Assembly (NCBI GenBank): GCA_029264635.1
Contig: JARIAA010000238.1
Location: 1-10,194, forward strand
Source of the DNA: Psychrobacter sp.
GTDB lineage: Bacteria > Pseudomonadota > Gammaproteobacteria > Pseudomonadales > Moraxellaceae
Direction of reading: 5' to 3'
Length of the DNA: 10,194 nt
The position numbers and the translations under genes were made by a program. Under the pieces are notes generated by a model that searched no databases, was not told where the DNA came from, and saw nothing but the letters and a program-made list of their open reading frames with translations. Positions within the stretch are counted from its first letter, which is position 1, and each line of letters opens with the position of its first letter. Shown in pieces: positions 6,043 to 10,194 of this stretch.

Positions 6043-7010
6043 GTAATAAAATTGTCTTAAAAGCAGTAAATCTACACAAGCATTACCCCGTATCACAAGG
6101 CTTGGGTAAGCCCAAAGCCTATGTCAAAGCCTTGAGCGGGGTTTCATTTGAGCTTGAAGCGGGTAAAACGCTTGCCGTCGTTGGCGAATCAGGCTGCGGC
6201 AAATCCACTCTCGCCCGCCAGCTGACGCTGATTGAAGAGCCTACTAGTGGTGAGCTTTTCATCAACGATGAAGCCACGACGGGCTACAGCCGAAAAGCAT
6301 TGAAAGAGTTGCGCACTGAGATTCAGATGGTATTCCAAAACCCTTATGGCAGCTTGAACCCGCGCCATACGATTGGTTATCAATTGACTGAACCGCTAGA
6401 TATTCATACTAAATTATCAAAAGAGGACAAACGCAGTAAGATTAACGAGATGATGTGCAATGTCGGCCTGCGTCCCGAACACGCGGGGCGTTATCCGCAC
6501 ATGTTTTCAGGCGGTCAACGCCAGCGCATTGCGCTTGCCCGCGCTATGATGCTTAATCCAAAAATCGTCGTTGCCGATGAACCTACCTCCGCACTCGATG
6601 TCTCGATTCAGGCGCAAGTCTTGAATTTGTTTATGGATTTACAGGACGAATATCGTACCGCTTACGTCTTTATCTCGCATAACTTATCTGTGGTGCGTCA
6701 TGTTGCCGACGACGTGATGGTAATGTACCTAGGCAGGGCCGTTGAGCACGGGCCAAAAGAGGCGATTTATAATGCGCCTAAACATCCTTATACCATCGCC
6801 CTATTAGCAGCGGCGCCATCCGTGACTGGTCATAAAAATGACTTAACCTTGCACGGTGAGCTACCCAGTCCGCTGAACCCACCCAGTGGCTGCGCACTGC
6901 ATAAACGCTGTCCTTTTGCCAAACCCAAATGTAGTGAGATAGAGCCAGAGCTGCGAGAGTGGGATGGCCGCTTGGTCTCTTGTCTGCGTTTGGATGAGAT
7001 TTATGGTTAA
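6039..7010 (+). CDS. dppF: Dipeptide ABC transporter ATPase DppF
   Basis: This is the second cytoplasmic ATPase of the importer and partner of DppD, with 323 residues. Walker A is GESGCGKST (49-57), the Q-loop is Gln100 in MVFQNPYGSLNP (typical of DppF/OppF), the signature is FSGGQ (156-160), Walker B gives Asp180/Glu181 and the H-loop His is 214. The C-terminal extension has Cys285-x5-Cys291-x6-Cys298-x16-Cys315, so this subunit also keeps the four-cysteine pattern. GGAG (6027-6030) lies 8 nt before the ATG, inside the end of dppD, and the ATGA overlap implies coupled translation. It is the last gene of the operon; only a weak hairpin follows. Confidence 0.95.
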   Translation: MSNKIVLKAVNLHKHYPVSQGLGKPKAYVKALSGVSFELEAGKTLAVVGESGCGKSTLARQLTLIEEPTSGELFINDEATTGYSRKALKELRTEIQMVFQNPYGSLNPRHTIGYQLTEPLDIHTKLSKEDKRSKINEMMCNVGLRPEHAGRYPHMFSGGQRQRIALARAMMLNPKIVVADEPTSALDVSIQAQVLNLFMDLQDEYRTAYVFISHNLSVVRHVADDVMVMYLGRAVEHGPKEAIYNAPKHPYTIALLAAAPSVTGHKNDLTLHGELPSPLNPPSGCALHKRCPFAKPKCSEIEPELREWDGRLVSCLRLDEIYG

Positions 7011-7015
7011 TTATC

Positions 7016-7030
7016 GGTTAATGAATAACC
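7016..7030 (+). terminator. Weak terminator-like hairpin after dppF
   Basis: GGTTA (7016-7020) pairs with TAACC (7026-7030) around a 5-nt loop, 5 bp after the dppF stop. A T-rich run starts only about 10 nt later (ATTTTTGTTTT, 7041-7051), so this is a poor match to an intrinsic terminator. Confidence 0.3.
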
Positions 7031-7288
7031 ACTGCTACTTATTTTTGTTTTATAAAAGTATCTATCTTGAGAGTTGCATCGCTGTTTCTAGTGCGGCAGT
7101 ATCTTCATGCATACGGTATAAACAAATCTCGCCCGTCTGACTCATCGTCAAAAGTCAAAGATTCAATCTCAGATACGTCAATGCCTTTAACTCAAGACTA
7201 CCCACTTTATCTTGTCATGCATCCAGACGTGAGACGCTCAGCGCGGGTTAGAGCCGTTGCTGATTGGTTGATTGCCACAATCATCTGA
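7025..7288 (+). pseudogene. C-terminal remnant of a LysR-type transcriptional regulator
   Basis: The frame is open from 7025 to the TGA at 7286-7288. Its end (7202-7279) reads PLYLVMHPDVRRSARVRAVADWL, the usual closing segment of the LysR-type substrate-binding domain. Nothing upstream encodes the winged-helix DNA-binding domain or the rest of the effector domain, because dppF ends at 7010. The only early start is a TTG at 7067 without a ribosome site, and the residues between it and 7202 do not resemble a regulator. I read it as the stub of a deleted regulator gene, probably not expressed as a functional protein. The alternative, a genuine short hypothetical protein of 73 residues, is less likely. 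Confidence 0.6.
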
Positions 7289-7535
7289 TAATGACCTGCA
7301 TCCACTACGTTTGTGTCTATTTTCCAAATAGTTAACTTTTATAAGTTTTAGTTTCGATAATACAGACATTTTCTTATTATGCGATTGACCTAGCTTTTTG
7401 ACCATGGGATTGCTAACCTATCAAAGTAGCTCTCTTTATTAGCCCCACTAAAAAATAGCGTCAATACGCAGCTTTACCCTGTTGCTTTAACCGAAGCTCT
7501 AAAGTCCATCTAATAATCGGAATTTGAAAATTTAT
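7289..7535. other. Intergenic region between LysR remnant and the thiamine-diphosphate enzyme gene
   Basis: No gene is visible on either strand here. It contains a small palindrome AACTT-ttat-AAGTT at 7334-7347 and the weak - strand terminator candidate at 7450-7469. It is AT-rich in its first half, and no insertion-sequence ends or target duplications were recognised. Confidence 0.5.
7450..7469 (-). terminator. Candidate terminator for the - strand thiamine-diphosphate enzyme gene
   Basis: Read on the - strand, GCGT-attg-ACGC (7469-7458) forms a 4-bp stem followed closely by TATTTTTT, about 67 bp after the stop codon. The T-tract is good but the stem is short, so the call is tentative. Confidence 0.35.
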
Positions 7536-9248
7536 TTAACTAAAATAGGTAAACGATTTGCCCATCTCTTGAAGAAACTCATCCGCTTCATCAACCTCAT
7601 AAATGACTGGCCGCTTGCCGTTAGTGTCTTTGTTCAGCGCGTCTAATAGTTGCTGCTTAGCCGTGATTCTACGATAGCCTGCCCCAAACCCTGCCGCTAG
7701 TGGTTCAAAATCAGGCGTCTTAATATTGACTCCAATAAGGGGCAGTCCGCCTTTTTCCATATAGCTACGGATTTCTCCGTAGCCTTGATTATTCCATAAC
7801 AGCACAATCAACGGCAGCTCAAGCTCAGCGGCGCAAATCAGCTCAGCGATAGTAAACTGAATACCGCCATCGCCAATCAAGCTAATAACAGGTTGATTTG
7901 ATCCTAGCATCGCACCAATGGCCGCTGGCAGACCGTAACCCAAGGTGCCATAGCCCGTTGCCGAATTAAACCACCTGCGTGTCTTTACTGCCTCAAAGCC
8001 ATGATTACCACTATAAACCGGCTGGGTTGAATCACCGACGATAATAACGTCTTTGACCTCATCCCTAAGCAATTTAAGTAGCGCATTTTGACCTGCAAAG
8101 TTGGCAGGCATCTCTTGACTCATCACTTGCTTAACGTCTGCTACTTGCTGCGCAGCTTGATGATTTAAGCTTTGATCGGAGCCTTGGTTTCGTAAGCGCT
8201 CGCAAAGTCCGCTAATCGCCATTTGCGCATCGGACAGTACTGCAATATCAGCGATAAAAGGACGCTGCAACTGCTCAGCATCGCAGTCGATACGAATCAG
8301 TGTGCCGTTGATACGAAAGCCGCCATCTAGCACGGTGTCGTAGTCTGTCTCGCCAAGCTCAGTACCAATGGCTAGCACCACATCAGCGTCCCCAATAAGC
8401 GTCCGACCTGTTGGCAATGATTGATTACTGCCCAAGCTAAGTGGATGTGCGGGCGGCAGTAATCCTTTCGCATTGATCGTCAAGAACGTTGGCGCGTCTA
8501 TTAGCTCTGCCAGATTTTGGGCATCGCTATCCACATCGACGCAGCCGCCACCATAGAGCAGTACTGGGTTTTTGGCGGTGGTTAGCTGCTTGACAATGAG
8601 ATCTAACTGCTTAGGATTAGGCGCTGGCAACCTAACTTGCGGCGCTGTAACTTGGTTGAGAATGGTTTGGGCCTTGCTAGGCGGTTTAGCAACGTGGCTA
8701 GCATCAGCAGTAATGACATCGATGGGCAATTGTATATGTACCGGACCTGGACGCCCGCCATTAAATAAAGCAAAGGCTTGGGCGATGGTTTTAGGCAGTG
8801 CTTCTAGCTGCCAGATGGTCTTACTAGCTAAAGCGACTTTGCTGACCATGCCTTGCTGATCATGCAGCTCATGCAAGTGACCTTCTCCGCTACCTGTTTG
8901 CGCGACTCTATTCACGCTTGAGATGACGAGCATCGGTATAGAGTCCGCTAGTGCTTGTGCCATCGCGGTCATAATATTAGTCATACCGGGACCAGTAATA
9001 ATAAAGCAAACTCCAACCTTACCAGAAGCTCGGTAATAACAGTCGGACATAAACCCAGCCCCTTGCTCATGACGCGGGGTGATATGGCGAATGCCCGTAT
9101 TTGGCAGACCGCGATACAGCTCTACGGTGTGTACGCCTGGAATACCAAACACCGTATCGACGCCATAATACTCCAGCCATTGTACGAGCAGCTCGCCGCA
9201 GGTTACTGATGGCATAGTGGTCGTTGAATCCTGTATTGCTTGAGTCAT
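7536..9248 (-). CDS. Thiamine-diphosphate-dependent 2-keto acid decarboxylase, AruI-like (acetolactate synthase superfamily)
   Basis: This complete 570-residue enzyme has three domains: N-terminal pyrimidine-binding (about 14-180), central (about 210-350) and C-terminal diphosphate-binding (about 385-560). The catalytic Glu that activates thiamine diphosphate is Glu61 in RHEQGAGF, and the metal/diphosphate motif begins GDGG (459-462) and closes with Asn486-Asn487. The stretches FGIPGVHTVELYRGLP and CFIITGPGMTN closely resemble AruI, the 5-guanidino-2-oxopentanoate (2-ketoarginine) decarboxylase of the arginine transaminase pathway, more than biosynthetic IlvB. No small regulatory subunit gene is adjacent, which also argues against acetolactate synthase. 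The start ATG has AAGGA 7 nt upstream on the - strand. No AruH-like transaminase or aldehyde dehydrogenase is nearby, so the substrate is inferred. It is flanked by two gene remnants on the other strand. Confidence 0.8.
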   Translation of the reverse strand: MTQAIQDSTTTMPSVTCGELLVQWLEYYGVDTVFGIPGVHTVELYRGLPNTGIRHITPRHEQGAGFMSDCYYRASGKVGVCFIITGPGMTNIMTAMAQALADSIPMLVISSVNRVAQTGSGEGHLHELHDQQGMVSKVALASKTIWQLEALPKTIAQAFALFNGGRPGPVHIQLPIDVITADASHVAKPPSKAQTILNQVTAPQVRLPAPNPKQLDLIVKQLTTAKNPVLLYGGGCVDVDSDAQNLAELIDAPTFLTINAKGLLPPAHPLSLGSNQSLPTGRTLIGDADVVLAIGTELGETDYDTVLDGGFRINGTLIRIDCDAEQLQRPFIADIAVLSDAQMAISGLCERLRNQGSDQSLNHQAAQQVADVKQVMSQEMPANFAGQNALLKLLRDEVKDVIIVGDSTQPVYSGNHGFEAVKTRRWFNSATGYGTLGYGLPAAIGAMLGSNQPVISLIGDGGIQFTIAELICAAELELPLIVLLWNNQGYGEIRSYMEKGGLPLIGVNIKTPDFEPLAAGFGAGYRRITAKQQLLDALNKDTNGKRPVIYEVDEADEFLQEMGKSFTYFS

Positions 9249-9291
9249 AAATCATCCTTGAACATGAATAGGTATTGAGAACTAAATATGA

Positions 9292-9309
9292 AGTTAAGCC
9301 ATATTAACT
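9292..9309. promoter_or_regulatory. Operator-like inverted repeat AGTTAA-N6-TTAACT
   Basis: Perfect 6-bp arms (9292-9297 and 9304-9309) with a 6-bp spacer lie 44-61 bp upstream of the start of the - strand decarboxylase gene, where its promoter is expected. It could bind a dimeric regulator. No clear -35/-10 pair was found for this gene. Confidence 0.35.
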
Positions 9310-9340
9310 GACATTTCATACTTTTGACACCGCCTTTTAA

Positions 9341-9562
9341 TCTGCTATCTCTCATGCTGATCGGGTACAGACCTATATGCGTAGCGATGGCCGCCATTTA
9401 AATGTAGAGTGTATGTGCCGCGAGGGCACTTGTGGGACTTGTGAGACCACTATTTTAGCAGGGGAAGCAGAACATCTTGATGATGATGAAAAAATGGAAC
9501 AAAAGACGATGATGATTTGTGTCTCGCGCGCCAAGAGCCCAGAGCTGGTATTAGATTTATAA
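9341..9562 (+). pseudogene. C-terminal [2Fe-2S] ferredoxin-domain remnant of a VanB/CntB-type oxygenase reductase
   Basis: The frame, opened by a stop at 9338-9340, encodes the tail of a phthalate-dioxygenase-reductase type protein. CREGTCGTC supplies three cluster cysteines (C-x4-C-x2-C), the fourth lies in MMICVSRAKSP, and the end LVLDL is the usual terminus of VanB/CntB reductases. These proteins have about 315-320 residues, with flavin- and NAD-binding domains before the ferredoxin. Here only about 60-70 residues remain and both upstream domains are gone. No ribosome site precedes the ATG at 9377. It therefore looks like the 3' stub of a lost gene for a Rieske oxygenase electron-transfer partner. 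A free-standing ferredoxin is unlikely because the first strands of the fold are missing. Confidence 0.7.
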
Positions 9563-9598
9563 ACAAAGACGTATTAAATATCAACTACCTCACACTTA

Positions 9599-10194
9599 CT
9601 ACCACGCCCCAACCCTGTCTACGACGCCACGGCATTTGGGAAACTGGCTACAACCATAAAAACTCTGACCTTGTCGCGCGCCTTTTTTGGCGACCCGCTT
9701 GATCATCTCACTATGACATCTTGGGCAAGCAGGAATGTTATCGGACATATCGAAAACAACTAGGGCGTCGTCGACTTGCTCGATAATAGAAGGCTCCTTG
9801 GTAGAAGACTCCTTGATTTTAGGCTCTGATTCCAAAACCTCAAACGGGGTAATAAAAAAAGAATCATCGATGTTCAATTGCGAGCTTGGCTGCACATTGC
9901 TAGAAAGAATAATCGGTGCTTCGACTTTGCCAACTTCCGTTTGACCGGACCATCTGTACACTTCTTTACTTTCAATAATCTTTTGTGGTTTTAGATTCTG
10001 CTGTAGCTTTGGTGATACAGTCGGCTCAGCGGATAATTTATTATGTTTGTTGGCATGTCTGTCTTTTAAATAGGCTTTATGCTGACTATTGGTTTTCCAA
10101 GACTTGTTGAATCGGTTGCTTTCAATTTGCTCAACGATAGATTTGACCTCTGCTTCGGTTAATATCTTATCCTGCTTTTTCTTTACATAAGATA
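9599..10194 (-). CDS. Topoisomerase-type C4 zinc-finger protein, C-terminal part (start outside window); possibly NERD-like nuclease
   Basis: The - strand frame is open from the right edge to the TAG at 9599-9601, giving 197 visible residues. The GTG at 9959-9961 is internal rather than a start. Near the C-terminus (about 9632-9727) is a zinc ribbon of the topoisomerase DNA-binding type: CPRC, then FYGCSQFPKCRG, with spacing C-x2-C-x21-C-x5-C. Upstream is a basic, low-complexity linker rich in Lys, Asn, Ser and Glu. The first visible residues include a segment reading ILTEAEVKSIVEQIES, similar in style to the end of a nuclease-related (NERD) domain, which is often joined to this finger. That identity is inferred and the catalytic part is not in view. 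It converges with the ferredoxin remnant, leaving a 36-bp gap. Confidence 0.65.
   Translation of the reverse strand, partial: SYVKKKQDKILTEAEVKSIVEQIESNRFNKSWKTNSQHKAYLKDRHANKHNKLSAEPTVSPKLQQNLKPQKIIESKEVYRWSGQTEVGKVEAPIILSSNVQPSSQLNIDDSFFITPFEVLESEPKIKESSTKEPSIIEQVDDALVVFDMSDNIPACPRCHSEMIKRVAKKGARQGQSFYGCSQFPKCRGVVDRVGAW

Noticed and set aside
8572..9209. + strand open frames inside the decarboxylase gene
   Set aside because: Their translations are biased in composition and resemble no family; the - strand gene explains the region.
7536..9248. Acetolactate synthase large subunit (ilvB/ilvI)
   Set aside because: The fold is shared, but the N-terminal motif FGIPGVHTVELYRGLP fits AruI-like decarboxylases better, and no small-subunit gene is adjacent.
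9269..9297. - strand promoter TTAACT-17-TACCTA for the decarboxylase gene
   Set aside because: The -10 box matches too few consensus bases, and the TTAACT is better explained as an arm of the 9292-9309 dyad.
9324..9351. + strand promoter TTGACA with TATCTC driving the ferredoxin stub
   Set aside because: The -35 is perfect, but the -10 matches only half the consensus at 16-bp spacing, and the downstream frame is a fragment without a ribosome site.
9959..9961. GTG as the start of the zinc-finger gene
   Set aside because: The same frame continues without a stop to the right edge, so the gene starts outside the window.
1..10194. CRISPR arrays, tRNA or rRNA genes, insertion sequences
   Set aside because: No regularly spaced repeats, cloverleaf-like sequence, rRNA motifs, transposase reading frame or terminal inverted repeats were recognised by eye.

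Overview
The window looks like chromosomal DNA from a gammaproteobacterium of the Moraxellaceae, most likely Psychrobacter or a close relative. This is inferred from the moderate G+C, the AT-rich spacers and the character of the encoded proteins. No rRNA or other phylogenetic marker is present, so the genus is not proven.

Layout. (1) Positions 1-745 hold the 3' end of a GMC-family FAD alcohol/choline dehydrogenase on the + strand; its start lies outside the window. (2) After an AT-rich 366-bp control region comes a complete dipeptide ABC transporter operon on the + strand (1112-7010): dppA (periplasmic binding lipoprotein), dppB and dppC (permeases), dppD and dppF (ATPases). The last three genes are translationally coupled by 1-4 base overlaps. 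In contrast, the dppA-dppB and dppB-dppC gaps and the dppA leader all contain strong inverted repeats, so the operon appears to carry RNA structures just upstream of three of its five start codons. (3) From 7011 to about 9600 is a patchwork. The C-terminal stub of a LysR-type regulator (+) is followed by a complete thiamine-diphosphate enzyme on the - strand that resembles 2-ketoarginine decarboxylase (AruI). Next is the C-terminal stub of a VanB/CntB-type reductase ferredoxin domain (+). Two + strand stubs flanking an intact opposite-strand gene suggest an old rearrangement. (4) The right edge carries the C-terminal part of a - strand gene with a topoisomerase-type C4 zinc finger, possibly the tail of a NERD-like nuclease protein.

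How it works together. DppA captures di- (or tri-) peptides in the periplasm, DppBC pass them through the inner membrane, and DppDF hydrolyse ATP. Both ATPases keep a four-cysteine C-terminal motif of the kind that binds an iron-sulfur cluster in studied homologues. The AruI-like enzyme would decarboxylate a 2-keto acid, perhaps from peptide-derived arginine, but no transaminase or aldehyde dehydrogenase partner is visible.

No clearly new multi-gene system is seen. The most interesting unexplained signals are the structured spacers of the dpp operon and the gene stubs around the AruI-like gene.
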